Shown here in pieces: positions 1 through 11,122 of a stretch of 64,000 bases of DNA. The stretch spans positions 34,729,098-34,793,097 of the forward strand of contig OY540812.1 of the NCBI GenBank assembly GCA_961205875.1, in the 5' to 3' direction. Positions within the stretch are counted from its first letter, which is position 1; each line of letters starts with the position of its first letter. A program made the position numbers and the translations under genes. The notes under the pieces are model-generated. The model saw nothing but the letters and a program-made list of their open reading frames with translations, was not told the origin of the DNA and did no database searches. This DNA comes from Sialis fuliginosa. Taxonomy: Eukaryota > Arthropoda > Insecta > Megaloptera > Sialidae.

Positions 1-689
1 GATACCAACTCTACACCTGACGAGATAGCAGCAGCAGGAGAGCGAGTCATAATTGCTCTATACGGAGGCAACCCCAACACCCATAACTTTGACGAGCTGC
101 GGTACCAACTATTCACCAGGGCTGCGACGAAAACCAGCTTCAATCTAGCCAGGTTACCTCCTACACGAGACTCTGCTCGATTTCACTCCTTGCGGACATA
201 CCATTAGGTAAAAATTTGTTCTTGCATCAGTTACATATCATTCATCATTTTCTATTCTCATGTACAATCTTCTTAAAGGTACAGGCGTGGTTAAGAGTCA
301 CACTGAACCCTCTCTCCTGGGGGTGGATATCCACGCCACAAGGCCTCAACCCCAAAATGATGACCAGAGATGCAGCCCCACAACACCTCTTGTGGATGAT
401 TTCTTGTGGCTGCACAAAGGGTTGTGGGAACGCGTGCAGCTGCAGGAAGGCAGGATTAAAATGCTCATCAGTCTGCAGGCACTGCAGCGGGGCCTCTTGT
501 GACAATATACCTGATGTTGCAGAAGTAGATATCCCAGAAGGCGACGATCTGTCCGATGTCGAAATGGAGGATGACTTGTGGGCACAATACGTCGACGATT
601 CATCACCATCCCCTGATGGGGATATGCCATCCCAATACGTCCAGATACGGACGAACCTCAACCGGGACCTTTCAAGAGGGCTAAATTAA
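1..689 (+). pseudogene. Remnant of transposon-linked CXC-repeat protein (two exons)
   Basis: Reading frame 1 is open from base 1 to a TAG at 205-207, just before a GTAAAA splice donor (208). A second exon opens after an acceptor AG (277-278) and runs to TAA at 687-689 in the compatible frame, giving a 71-bp intron. Exon 2 carries a cysteine-rich block (codons for CGCTKGCGNACSCRKAGLKC and a following CRHCSGASCDN) like the CXC/tesmin-type block of uncharacterised insect transposon proteins, followed by an acidic tail. From memory these proteins carry H-Q-V-Q at this splice junction; here the Q codon reads TAG, so a single CAG to TAG change probably killed the copy. The N-terminal part lies left of the window. 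A host tesmin/TSO1 gene is less likely: only one CXC block is present and the setting is repetitive. The function within the transposon is unknown. Confidence 0.6.
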
Positions 690-1250
690 TTTAATTTTTT
701 GATTTTGAATATTACTCAATTTCTTAACAAATAAACTTATTAACTTTTGTTGTACTTATCTTTTTTACTTCATTATTCGTAGTTTAGCTTAAACATCATC
801 GTTCACACTTCTCATTTTCATTTTTAACATCCCATCATAAAAGTACAGGGCTTCGATAATATAATCAGGGTCAAAATTCATTCAGAACGACAGAATTGCA
901 AAAAATTGCGAAGTTCGAAAAAAAATGATAAACTTTGAAAGGCTTAATCTCGGAAACTATTGGGTCTACAGAGACAATTCTAGTATCATATTGTAGCAAA
1001 TTTAGTCTACTTTAAAAACGTTCTAAAAAAGTTTTTTCAAAAACTAGTCCTTTAGGGTTATAATCGCCAAAATTTGAAAAAATAACGATTTTTTCGCGGT
1101 TTTTTCGATTTTTGACAAAGTTGCGTTCGGCGCTCGAGGTCACAAACTTGGATTATTCATTAGGCCAACATCATAAACAAGTCTGCAAAAAATCAGAACT
1201 ACCGGATTTAACGCATGCGGTGATGTATAAAGTTACTGGACTATATGTCC
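690..1250. other. Gene-free AT-rich stretch with repeat debris
   Basis: No coding exon is visible. A poly-A-like 3' region directly follows the CXC remnant. From about 840 the sequence resembles decayed dispersed repeat (runs of A/T and short phrases such as AATCTCGGAAACTATTGGGT), without clear ends. Confidence 0.4.
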
Positions 1251-1254
1251 ATAA

Positions 1255-1815
1255 TACGTATATCATTGGTTCTTAATTTACGTACCTATATAATTTCTAG
1301 GTAATATTTACGTAAAAATTAAGATTATTTTTTACGAACCATAACTCTCACTAACGGCGTGATTTCACTTTAGTTTAGTATATATACAGCAGTTTAGGTA
1401 TTGTAATACAAGTATAAGTTAAGTAATACAATATAGGTCCAGTGTTCCAGTGCGAGTTTTCTAGATTCCGATAGGAGGGGTGTAAGAAAGCATGGGAGAG
1501 AGAGGCCAAGCCATGTTTAGATGCGTGATGCCAATGATGAAAGATGTCCACTGCAATGTGTGATGAAACGTTGGCCGATACACGACCAAACCGACGTGGT
1601 TAACACCCAGAAGCCAAGATCCATATCAAGATCACCGCAGAAGCCTCAAGACTTGTACAGCATAATTTATATTTTTTACGTATTCATTACGTATATAATA
1701 CGTACATATTACGTAGATATTTACGTAAAATTTATATACTTACGACATATTTTAACTGGACATTAAGCTCTTTTTTCAACCAAAAATATACATACAATTA
1801 CATAAAATATACGTA
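1255..1815. repeat. Cluster of nine TACGTA palindromes
   Basis: The 6-bp palindrome TACGTA occurs at 1255, 1279, 1309, 1678, 1688, 1699, 1710, 1722 and 1810. Two sub-clusters (1250-1315 and 1675-1730) flank a Penelope-like piece. They may be subterminal repeats of a transposon or simple AT-rich drift; no terminal repeats were resolved. Confidence 0.4.
1531..1625 (+). ncRNA. Decayed Penelope-type hammerhead-like segment
   Basis: The sequence contains GATGTCCACTGCAATGTGTG followed by ATGAAACGTTGGCCGAT and then ACACCCAGAAGCCAAG. It is the same block as the better copy on the minus strand at 52461-52543. The box corresponding to CUGANGA is changed to ATGAAAGA, and the base expected at the cleavage position is unsuitable, so self-cleavage is not expected. 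It marks a remnant of a Penelope-like retroelement or its terminal repeat. Confidence 0.4.
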
Positions 1816-1829
1816 AATACAGCTAAATG

Positions 1830-3400
1830 TTTGCGTAAAATATATGTATGTTAAACGTAAGTGTGTTGTGTGGGTAGTACATAAAAAATTACAAAAAAAA
1901 GAATGTCCCTCTGCCATTTGTTGCCCACAAGATATCAAGTTAATTTTTATTTTTAAATGTCTTTTTTAGCCGTTTTGATTTGGAACTTGTCACACTTAGG
2001 TACATATTTATTTATATTATAATCATAAGGAATATCTTTCTCCAAAATTTTATAAAAATCGATTTTATTGGTCGTTGTAATTAGGTTCTGTAATAAAATT
2101 ATAAGATTTTTAAAAATTTAGTTTTATAGGAAAATTCATAACATGAATTTTAATGATTTAATGATTTTTTTATTTTTGCAATCTGGCCAATAGAATTGGA
2201 GATATTTAAAAAAAATCGTACACGAAAAACCGTAAAAATTGTCGTTTTTTCAACAAGGTACAAAAAATTTCGCTAATATGACTGCACTATAAATCGAGTT
2301 TTATGCAGCTCGATATGAGAAATTATTGTTCGTTTTTTCAAAAAATTTATTTACTGGTGTAGTTTTCATTGTTTACAAAAAATATTAATAATTAAAATTT
2401 GAAAGCATTCACATTTTTATTGAAAAAATTATTTTTTCGAAAATAGTAATATACTTCAAAATTGTTCAAACAAATTTTTATAAGGGGGGCCCCTAGTTAC
2501 GGCCCTGATAGTTGGCAATACTGACCATGTGAAAGTGCTTCTAAAAATAACATTTATTTTTTATACTATATTTTTAATGTCAAATTCGTTTTAAAACATT
2601 ATTATATTTATACATTATTAGTTCAGATATTAAAAAAAGATCAAATAAGTTTATAAAAAAAATTATCTTCAAAATATACTCACGGAATCACGCACGATAA
2701 AAATGTATTCACGCACGGTTGTTTTAATTTGACTCACGATCACGCCCGCTCACGATTCAACATTTGAAAATCGCTCACGCGGGTCACGGTCGCGACCCGA
2801 AAAATTCACGACCCGCGCCCAGCTCTATTGAATATGCAAATAATGTGTATTTTAGGGTGCACATTAGTTTTACAAATAAAAAAAATATCAAAAACTTTTT
2901 TTTTAATAATTTGCCTTTTAAAACAAAATTTTAATTCGTACTTCCACTGAAAATTATAACGAACACTGTCAAAATTATTTTGGACCCCCTCCCATATACA
3001 GAAAAGTGAACTCACATTATTTTTCACTTACCCCATTCAGTGGGATGTCATTATATAGGTCTTCTAAAATGCAACAAAAAATGTTATATGACCATTTAAT
3101 TTTAACCCTTCAGTCATGATATATTTGCAAATCTCGTTATCAGAGCGTTCCCTCCCCCCTTCTACTTTCTAAACTATCGATGCAAAAAATCTATTAAAAT
3201 ATCCAGAATGTAGCTTTTAATTAGTACTTTCAATGAAAATTATAACGAACGCTGTAGCTAGAATAGTTTATACAATTTTTTGTTTATAAATCGTAATGAC
3301 TATCATGTGCGTGCACAACACGCACTTGGCCGTTTTATTTTAAAACCTTTTTGGCCATTTTTTGTGTATTTCGCCAGTGTGCAATAGTCCGGTAATACAT
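1830..3400. other. Gene-free repeat-rich stretch upstream of first visible LRR exon
   Basis: This stretch is probably part of an intron of the LRR gene or its 5' flank. An end of a CAGGGCC family MITE sits at about 2485-2508 (CCCCTAGTTACGGCCCTG). Bases 2690-2825 are rich in CACG/CGTG and GCGGGTCACG phrases, unlike the surroundings. Bases 3030-3290 match, in inverted orientation, the repeat at 22480-22800. No exon was recognised. Confidence 0.4.
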
Positions 3401-3425
3401 AAAACTAATATATTTGTTTTTCCAG

Positions 3426-3656
3426 ATAACGCCAGAGGATTTCACAGAGGCTGATTCTTTGGTGACTCTGCTGTTAGATAACAACAGAATCAGAGCAATA
3501 AACGGTTCACTTTTACCATTAAGATATCTGAGGCTCGTTAACTTGAGTAGTAATGCTCTAACAGAATTCTCACTAAACGAGATTAAAAACTTAAGAAGAT
3601 TACGGACAGTGGATTTGAGTTATAATCAAATCAGTAAGCTGATAGGACAAATGGAT
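3426..3656 (+). CDS. Leucine-rich repeat protein, first visible exon
   Basis: The exon starts after acceptor TTTTTCCAG and ends at donor GAT/GTAAGT; it is 231 nt (77 codons), phase 0 at both ends. It encodes three LRR cores: LVTLLLDNNRI, LRLVNLSSNAL and LRTVDLSYNQI, fitting LxxLxLxxNxL. It joins in phase to exons at 6927-7148, 11123-11321 and 21103-21455, giving 334 codons with about nine LRR cores. Because it begins at a splice acceptor, upstream exons with the start codon and any signal peptide are missing. Secreted or surface LRR proteins of this kind usually act in adhesion or ligand binding, but the ligand cannot be told from sequence. Confidence 0.85.
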
Positions 3657-3759
3657 GTAAGTTTAAACTGTATTTTCAATTAAATACGTTACAGGTTCTG
3701 ATTAGAATTAATTATTTAACGTTCTTTTAAACCTTTTATAGTTGAAAAATACAATAGAG

Positions 3760-4566
3760 CAAGAGCTGACTGCAAAAAAACTAGCCTATGGAGTAACAGG
3801 GTAAAATGTTTTTTAAATGTTAGTACCCATAGCGAACATGAGAAAAATCATTTTGTGCCTGGGCGGAACTTGTTCATTTTTCAGGGGGGGGGGGCGCTAA
3901 GTACTTAAAGCTGGATAAAAAAAATATTTTTTTTATACCAAGGCATGTGTCATGTTAAAATGTATAACCAAAGCAGCGTAAATTGACCCTCTTTCTTATT
4001 TTTGTCTAAATCAAAAATGGCGCCTGCAGGGGTCTTTAAAGCAAATTCAAAAATAAAAAAATAAAAATGGTATACCAAGGCGTGTGGGGTGTCAAAATGT
4101 AAATCTCAATTAGTAGATTATGACCAATTTTTTAATTTTTTTCCAACTTCAAACAGTATTTTATTTTGCCCCCTCCCCTCAAACTCTATAAATACTGGCT
4201 CAAAAAATCTGAAAAAAAATGGTAACGAGGCTTTGGTGGGACTGCCAACTATAAACACTAAAGTCAACAGTATCTTTTTAAATTTTAAAACAAACAAATA
4301 ATTATTTTTTTTTATTTAATATTGTTAAAAAAATAAGAAAGAGGGTAAATTTCAGCTGCTTTGGTTATTCATTCTAACATGCCACATGCCTTGGAATAAA
4401 ATTTTTTTTTACCTACCTTTAGCTCCTTATCCCCCACCCCTGAAAAAGTAACAAGTTCCGCCCAGGCACAAAATGATTTTTCTCATGATCGCTATGGGTA
4501 CTAACATTTAAAAAAAACATTTTAGTCTGGTACTCGATAGGCTAGTTTTTTTGCAGTCAGCTCTTG
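3760..4566. mobile_element. Foldback element in LRR intron (about 200-bp arms)
   Basis: The left end reads CAAGAGCTGACTGCAAAAAA and the right end is its reverse complement, finishing AGTCAGCTCTTG. Homology continues through TGCCTGGGCGGAACTTG and CCAAGGCATGTG-like phrases for about 200 bp on each side. The centre contains a block (about 4080-4275) also found at 47700-47840 in inverted orientation. There is no transposase, so it is non-autonomous. Confidence 0.8.
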
Positions 4567-4569
4567 GTC

Positions 4570-5065
4570 TGCAAATACGGTACAAAATTCAATACAAAAA
4601 TAACATATTTCACAATGGTTACTAAACCTAATTAATTCATACATATTTTTTATGCGGTGTGATATTTTATTCAAATTCGAGTGGAGTATCAAATGAAAGC
4701 TGTCAATTCAAGGAATTTAAATATGTAAACGTTTTATTATTATTAAAATTAAAAGAAAAAATCGTAAAAATATTTTCCCCCCTGCTCATTTCTTCGATAG
4801 AAAGTTGAACTTTCGGTTTCGGCCAAATTCAATTACAAAAATGAAATCATAATATTAATTGTAATGAAAAAAGTTATTAATAAAATTAAATAAATTATAA
4901 ACAATATTTTAAAAAAAATCCTGTCACCATTAATGGCATTAATTGTATAAATTTTCATATATCAATTAGATTTTGCAGATAGTTTTAAAATTACAGAATT
5001 TTCAGCTTCCGATATCTCTGACGTTCTTTTTCGCTATAACTACTTTTATCCATCTTATATTATAC
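4570..5065. other. AT-rich intron sequence, nothing recognised
   Basis: This is intron of the LRR gene. It is very AT-rich with A/T homopolymers; I see no exon, terminal repeat or structured element. Confidence 0.4.
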
Positions 5066-5070
5066 ACTAA

Positions 5071-5687
5071 GACCCTCCGGAGCAACCGTTTTGCAACGAG
5101 AATTGCAAACCAGTTTCGAAAGCAACCTTTGGTGACTTTGCACGTGTAACGTAATGGCCCTCCGCACACGGTGCGACTAAAAGAAAACTGATTAGCAATC
5201 AGTTTCCAACTGGTTTCATGCAACTGTGCTTGCAGGTCGAATTTCGGTTTCAGTTGCGTGGTTGCATGATATTTTAGCTTTATAATTATAATAATATTAC
5301 CTTTATTTATTTATAATTAAAATTATAAGTTAATTATTATTATTCCTATTAATAATTACCTACTTAGTTAGTTCATTCATAATGAATGATCAGTTAATAA
5401 ACATTAAATTCGTCGATGAGGTGGAAAAACATGAAGTTCTATACAATTATAACCTTCCTAGATATTCAAGAATGCTTGACATGTTCCCAAAAGTTAAAAA
5501 AACTTTATTTTTTTTTTAAATCACGTTTTTTCTTCACGGCAATTCCCATAAAACTGTTGATTGATCAAGATTCAGTCGCACTCGTGATAATATAAAGTGA
5601 TAATATAAATCGATTGTAAACCAGTTGTAAAATAGTCGCTTCCGCAACTGGTTTGCGATTCTCGTTGCAAAACAGTCGCAGTCACCC
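5071..5687 (+). mobile_element. PIF/Harbinger-like non-autonomous element with MADF remnant
   Basis: The element is flanked by TAA at 5068-5070 and 5688-5690, the 3-bp duplication typical of PIF/Harbinger. Subterminal inverted segments match (CCGTTTTGCAACGAGAATTG near 5082 against the complement near 5675), and GCAACCAGTTT-like motifs recur inside. A short plus-strand frame at 5382-5519 encodes a 45-residue peptide whose segment FVDEVEKHEVLYNYNLPRYS resembles the start of a MADF (Myb/SANT-like) DNA-binding domain, the accessory protein of Harbinger elements. It runs into poly-T and stops, so the element is a deletion derivative. Confidence 0.5.
5382..5519 (+). pseudogene. MADF-domain N-terminal fragment of Harbinger accessory protein
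   Basis: The ATG at 5382 opens a 45-codon frame. Residues 8-30 match the first helix of MADF domains (pattern FVDEVEKHEVLYN). The frame then reads through an AAAGTTAAAAAAACT tract and ends at TAA (5517-5519) before helices 2 and 3, so no functional DNA-binding domain remains. It sits inside the TAA-flanked element 5071-5687. Confidence 0.45.
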
Positions 5688-5949
5688 TAAGAAATCAAGA
5701 AACGCATTTTAATGAATAGAATTGTGAAACAATAACGATTTTTTTTGCAAAGGTTATCTGACAATGAGTTGAATTTTAATATTAATATAGCAAAGTATAA
5801 AAAATATATTAATTGTTATTATATTTATTGTTAGTGTTATAATAGGGTTGTTGAAAAATATTGTGTGCACCTCGTACATAATATGTGTTTTTCGCACTCG
5901 ACATCCACTCTCACGAGAAAATCTGTCATTTTACGCTCTAGTTACAATT

Positions 5950-6856
5950 CAGTGGCGTAGCGAGCATAATTTGCGCCCGGGGCACGGTACCTTTTTGGCA
6001 CCCCCGAAAAACATAAAGTAATATACACTAAACTCCAAAATTAAGGGATCACTAATTTTTTTCAATATTTTTAGGTATTTTTGAATGGCTGTATCTCCGA
6101 GAAAAATGATCAGAGAACAGTTTTAAAAAAACACTTTTAGCGTTCTAGTTTTCGAATCATTTGTTGAAAATTTTATTATCCTTAAGGATAACATCTTTTT
6201 TTGAAGATGAAACGCCGAAAAAAAATTTCAAAAATGTATATCAATTTTGAGAGGCTCTACTGGACTTGAGAAATTTTTTTGGTCAAATCAAATAAAGGAT
6301 GTTTGTAGATCAGACTTTTTTCTTTAATTTGGCTTTTTTTTCTATTGTTCTACGACCATTTTTGACCAAGTTACTTGCAATCAAAACAAAAATCACACAT
6401 TTCACTTGGAGCACCTATAACTAGGGAACAAAAAATCGTAAAAGATATTCAAGGGCAGATTTGGAAAGATGAAAGTTTTTTATTTAACGCCCTTTAGTTG
6501 TTCATTTGATAAAAAAAAATTATTCTAAAAAATTTACTTAAAAGTGACTTAAAAAATTGCATATTTTTCATAAACATGGGGGAACTTTGGGGGAAATTAT
6601 GGGATAGTATTAAGGATAGTAAATAAAATAAAATAATAAGGATAGTAAAATTTTCAACAAATAATTCGAAAACTAGAACGGAGATACAGCCATTCAAAAA
6701 TACCTAAAAATATTGAAAAAATTTAGTGATTTCTTAATTGTTGAGTTTAGTGTAATATATAGAATATCGTCGTATTGGGGACCATTTAGCGCCCCTCTGC
6801 GAGTGGCGCCCGGGGCATGATAGACCCCCTTGCCCCCCCCCCTCGCTACGCCACTG
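5950..6856. mobile_element. Foldback MITE, CAGTGGCGTAGCGAG family
   Basis: The 15-bp terminal inverted repeat CAGTGGCGTAGCGAG occurs at 5950-5964 and 6842-6856. Inside it the inverted arms continue (GCGCCCGGGGCA near 5972 and near 6807, then ACACTAAACTC and its complement near 6740). A 7-bp direct repeat AGTTACA lies at 5940-5946 and 6857-6863, offset by three bases on the left, and may be the target duplication. No coding sequence. Confidence 0.8.
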
Positions 6857-6926
6857 AGTTACACAAATAACTATTTTTTAATTAATGTAACTTTTTTTTT
6901 TTAAATTAATTTGTATTTTTTAACAG

Positions 6927-7148
6927 AATGTTATTGATATGGACACACGTGTTATGGAACTCAGACTGGAGCACAACTTACTGCAATCATTAGGTGGAGC
7001 ACTTTCTGGTCTACGTGGATTGTTAAACTTAAATCTCAGCAACAATCGTCTCACTCATATTTCACCAGATGATTTCATCAATTTAGACGAATTGAAAATA
7101 TTAGACATTTCTTACAACAAAATTACAACTCTAAATGAATTCTCAAAG
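6927..7148 (+). CDS. Leucine-rich repeat protein, second visible exon
   Basis: The acceptor is TTTTTAACAG. The exon is 222 nt (74 codons), phase 0. It encodes LRR cores VMELRLEHNLL, LLNLNLSNNRL and LKILDISYNKI. The best donor is non-canonical: codons TCA AAG are followed by GCAAGA, a GC-AG intron start, which keeps phase 0 with the next exon. No GT donor nearby preserves the frame; reading on would add a non-LRR tail to a stop at 7250. The intron before it (3657-6926) holds two foldbacks and a Harbinger derivative. Confidence 0.85.
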
Positions 7149-7388
7149 GCAAGAACCATTTCGTCGTTATTTTTGAAAGTGATATGTCCACATGTTTGGC
7201 AAATTCCATGTCCAAATTACATCGACTCATTCGTAGGGAAATTGATTTAATTATATGTAACAGAAACTAATATTGAAATTTTATTTTCAAATTCGGACTT
7301 ATACCATTTTCAAAATTAACGACGCATTTATATTTTTCCATATTATATGCCAATTTTCCAATACAACGTATATTAATTAAAACATCTG

Positions 7389-8140
7389 CCAAGTAAATGC
7401 ACAATGCTTCCTCGTGCTAAATTCACTAAAACCGATAGTGTTCAGATAAATTGTCTGGCATTGGTTAACCATTTAATTTTTATACAAATTTTACTAAAAA
7501 ATCTTAGTTCGAAATTTTTCTTAATTTTCATATATTTTTAATTTTTTGACAATTTCAATCTAAATCTAAATTTATGCAAATGTCAAATGACATTTAAAAC
7601 GCCAAAATGACATTTAAAACGTCAAAATGATGTTTTATATATCCAATCAAATATCAATTTAAAAAAATAAAACACGAATTTTTAAAATAAATTGAGATAA
7701 ATCTTTGTAAGGGAATATTTTACAACAAACGTAGTAGACCCATATTATAGGAAATTTAATGCTCTACAAAAAATATTCTATAAAATTTTCTCGTAACATG
7801 TGTCGTTCTTGAGATATCTTGAAAAAATAAATATTTTGGGGTGTCACCCCTCCCCCTTACACACGATTTTGAAATGGGACCGTCTTCAAACCAAACCCAA
7901 CCATCCGACCAAGTTTCAATAATATCGGTTCAGTGGTTCATGAGTTATGCGTGTGACAAGGATTAAGGGGACAGACGGACGGACGGATAGACAGACAGAC
8001 AGACACGGAACGAAAAGTGTTTTTGTTGACGTGAAACGGATAAATAAATTTAAAATTTTTAAATTGGAGAACTTTTTTTTTGTCTCAATCTGAAACGATC
8101 ACATAGCTTCTCGTATCTTCGATATTGCGAGGAAGCAATA
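7389..8140 (+). repeat. Dispersed repeat with GACA/GACG-rich end; inverted copy at 61728-62440
   Basis: The block contains GTAAATGCACAATGCTTCCTCG, a run of CAAATGTCAAATGACATTTA-like palindromes, AACCAAACCCAACCATCCGACC, GGTTCATGAGTTATGCGTGTGAC and a (GACG/GACA)n tract at 7972-8003. The same order, inverted, occurs at 61728-62440, and part occurs at 54240-54362. It is a retroposon- or MITE-like family; no coding sequence or clear borders. Confidence 0.6.
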
Positions 8141-8399
8141 CGCTTCTTTGGATTATGTTACTTTTTTATAATATCAATACAAGTATGATAAAAATAATTG
8201 AATTTTTATTAATTTATTCTAAAATGATTTTTTATAATGCTGTCTTTGTGGAAAAACTAATCTGACATATTAGTTATTTTACAAATGTGTATTATAATAT
8301 TTAGCCGAGTCAATGAGGTTTTTACTTTGGAACCCTTAGATTTTTTTTTAATTTTCGATATACGATTTCGTACCATACTCGCAGCATATTTCATACACA

Positions 8400-9031
8400 A
8401 GATCATTCCATAAATAAAAAATTACTTTTCAGGTCAACCTCGAGTATTTTCACGAATTTACAACATGTTATAAAGGCTTTTGTAAGGATATGTTCCAGTA
8501 TATTTTTAATTTTTTATAATTATTTATAAAAAAGTTATAACGTATTGAATTTTTTAGCTAATTTTTTTAATGTCAAATATCTTAAAAACTGTGAATTTTA
8601 CGCCCGTATAGAGCGCTAGGGCGCGTCGCTCGGCGCTGCACTTAAAAATTTATATCTTAAAAAATATTAAGAGGAAACTAACTAGCCAAACGAATCGAAG
8701 CATGAGTATTTGTTAAAATTTTCATTTTTGTTTTTATTTTTATAAAAAATATAGACAAATTAATATTTTGCATCAAAAAGATTTTTTTTATAAAATTCTG
8801 TATTTTGTCAATCAAAAAGCTCTCTTGATAATTTTGCGTAAAATTCACAGCTTTTAAGATATTAAAAAAAATTAGCTCAAAAATTCAATACGTTATAACT
8901 TGTTTATAAATAATTATAAAACATTAAAATTATGCTGGAACTTATCCTTACAAAAGCCTTTATAACATATTGTAAATTCATGAAATTCCTTGTTGTTGAC
9001 CTGAAAAGTGATTTTTTATTTATGGAATGAC
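8400..9031. mobile_element. Foldback element (about 170-bp arms)
   Basis: The left arm (GATCATTCCATAAATAAAAA, then CTTTTCAGGTCAACCTCGAG) is repeated inverted at 8880-9031. The matched core includes ACATGTTATAAAGGCTTTTG against its complement at 8955. The centre holds a GC-rich spot at about 8605-8640. There is no coding sequence. Confidence 0.75.
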
Positions 9032-9062
9032 ACTCGAAAATATATATGGAAATATATATATT

Positions 9063-10299
9063 TGAGGCGTTTATTTTGAAAGTGGTCCAAGTCCATTTTC
9101 CACTTTTTTTTAGTTAACTGTAGTAACGTGTAGAATTAGAAGTAATCTATCATAAAAAACAATTTTTGATTAAATATATTCAAAGGAAAAATTTTTTTTG
9201 AACACGTTAATTTTCACACTTAATTTAAAGTTAAAAACCTTATTTTGAAAGTGGCCTAAGTCCACATCAGTATTGACAATGTTGTTAATTTATCACAATG
9301 GCTGGAAAACTAAACCTTTTTACGGAAAATGTTGGGTACAAAAGTTTTAGGATTTAGCTGGGCAAACCTAATGAAGGTAATAATTTTGACCTTGAGTGGA
9401 GGTTTTAAGGTCATTTTGGGGTCAACCAATTTTTTTTAAATGGAAACTTAGTTATTTTTTGCAGATTTGTATTTTGCAGAAAATTAGAAATCATTTTTGT
9501 CTGAAAATTTTTTTTTTAAAACTTTAATTTTAACGTAGTTTAAATAAGTTTTTTAAATTATTATCTTAGATGTTTGAGAAAAAATGCGGTTTAAAAAAAT
9601 AATTTTTTTATAATTTCATAATTTTTTAAATCAAAAAATAATTTTTTTAATGTAACAAAATAAAAAATAAATGTTAAAATTAAAGTTTTTATAAATTTTT
9701 TCAGACAAAAGTTGTTTCTTTTTTTCTGCAAAATACAAATTAAAAAGAAATAGGTTTCGTTTGAAAAAAAATATGCTGACCCCAAAATGCCCTTCAAACT
9801 TCCACTCAAGGTCAAAATTGTTACCTCCATTGATTTTGTCCCTCTAAATCCTGAAACTTTTGTACCAAATATTTTCCCTAAAAATCCATCGTTTTCCCTA
9901 TACACTTAAAGTATACATACTTAGATTTCCTGAATTGTATACATTTTTTAAGAGTTATAAAGCAATAATATAAATTAAAGTGAATGTTTTTTTTTTCAAT
10001 TTGAAGCATTTTATGTTACAACAAATGGACTTGAGTTCTTTTCAATTTATAACAAATGTAATTGTTAATTTTGAAAGTGGCCTAAGTCCATTTGTGGTAA
10101 AAGAACACATATTATTCATTTAATATTTGGGGTTATTTTAATAGTAATTGTAAATTTAACTCTCTTAGAAACACTTAATCAATGTGGCACATTGATATCT
10201 TACACGTATATTTTTAATTTTATTGAAACGCAAACCCTTAAATATCTCAGTTTAAACATACATAAGTGGACTTAGGCCACTTTCAAAATAAACGCCTCA
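9063..10299. mobile_element. Inverted-repeat element with repeated AAGTGGCCTAAGTCC motif
   Basis: TGAGGCGTTTATTTTGAAAG at 9063 is matched by its complement ending at 10299. The motif TTTTGAAAGTGGCCTAAGTCC or its close variants occurs at 9074, 9243, 10070 and inverted at 10265-10289. Two internal paragraphs (9350-9470 and 9750-9870) are inverted relative to each other. No coding sequence. Confidence 0.65.
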
Positions 10300-10315
10300 T
10301 TTATATATACCGGGT

Positions 10316-11035
10316 GTTCCAGACCACGTTAAAAAATTATAATTTCATAATTTTTTAATGTTTCAAAATAAAAAAAAATATCTTAAAATTGAAATTGTTT
10401 ATAAAACTTTTCAGACAAAAGTTATTTCTTTTTTTCTGCAAAATACGAATCTTCAAAAAAATAAATAGATTTCCTTTATAAAAAATTTGTAGACCCCAAA
10501 ATGACCTTCAAACCTTCACTCAAGGTCAAAATTGTTACATCCATTGATTTTGCCCCTCTAAATCCTGAAACTTTTGTACCAAATATTTTCCCTAAAAATC
10601 CATAGTTTTCCAGATATTAAACAATCTCAAGATTTAAAATTCATTCTGTATACATACTTAGATTTCCTGAATTATATAAATTTTTTAAGAGTTATAAAGA
10701 AATAATATAAAATAAAGTGATTGTTTTTTTTCAATTTGAAACATTTTAAATAACAACAAATGGAGTTGAGTTCTTTTAAATTTATAACAAATGTAATTGT
10801 TGATTTTGAGAGTGGCTTAACTCCATTTGTGGTAAAAAAAACACATATTATTCACTTAATAATTGGTGTTATTTAATAGTAATTGTAAATTGAACTCTCT
10901 TAGAAACACTTAAGCAATGTGACACATTGATATCTTACACGTATATTTTTAATTTTATTGAAACGCAAACTCTTTAATATCTCAGTTTAAACATAAATGG
11001 AGTTAGGCCACTTTCAAAATAAACGGCTCATTTAT
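10316..11035. repeat. Second, diverged copy of the 9.6-10.3 kb segment
   Basis: The segment starts with CCGGGTGTTCCAGACCAC and then repeats 9605-10299 with about 0.72-kb spacing (for example AACAAATGGAGTTGAGTTC against AACAAATGGACTTGAGTTC). It ends in an inverted GTTAGGCCACTTTCAAAAT motif near 11000. The CCGGGTG start is shared with elements at 20030 and 30076. Confidence 0.6.
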
Positions 11036-11122
11036 ACATTACTCTAACGATCGAATAACCTTAAACAGCTCAGAAGCTGTTCCTTATCACAAACGATATT
11101 CTGATGCTGTGATTTATTTTAG

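Noticed and set aside
216-689. Host tesmin/TSO1-type regulator
   Set aside because: Only one CXC block, an in-frame TAG before the intron, and the resemblance is to transposon-borne proteins.
7149-7250. Alternative end of the LRR protein by read-through to the stop at 7250
   Set aside because: The extension is not LRR-like, and the next exons join in phase to make a proper LRR C-terminal cap.
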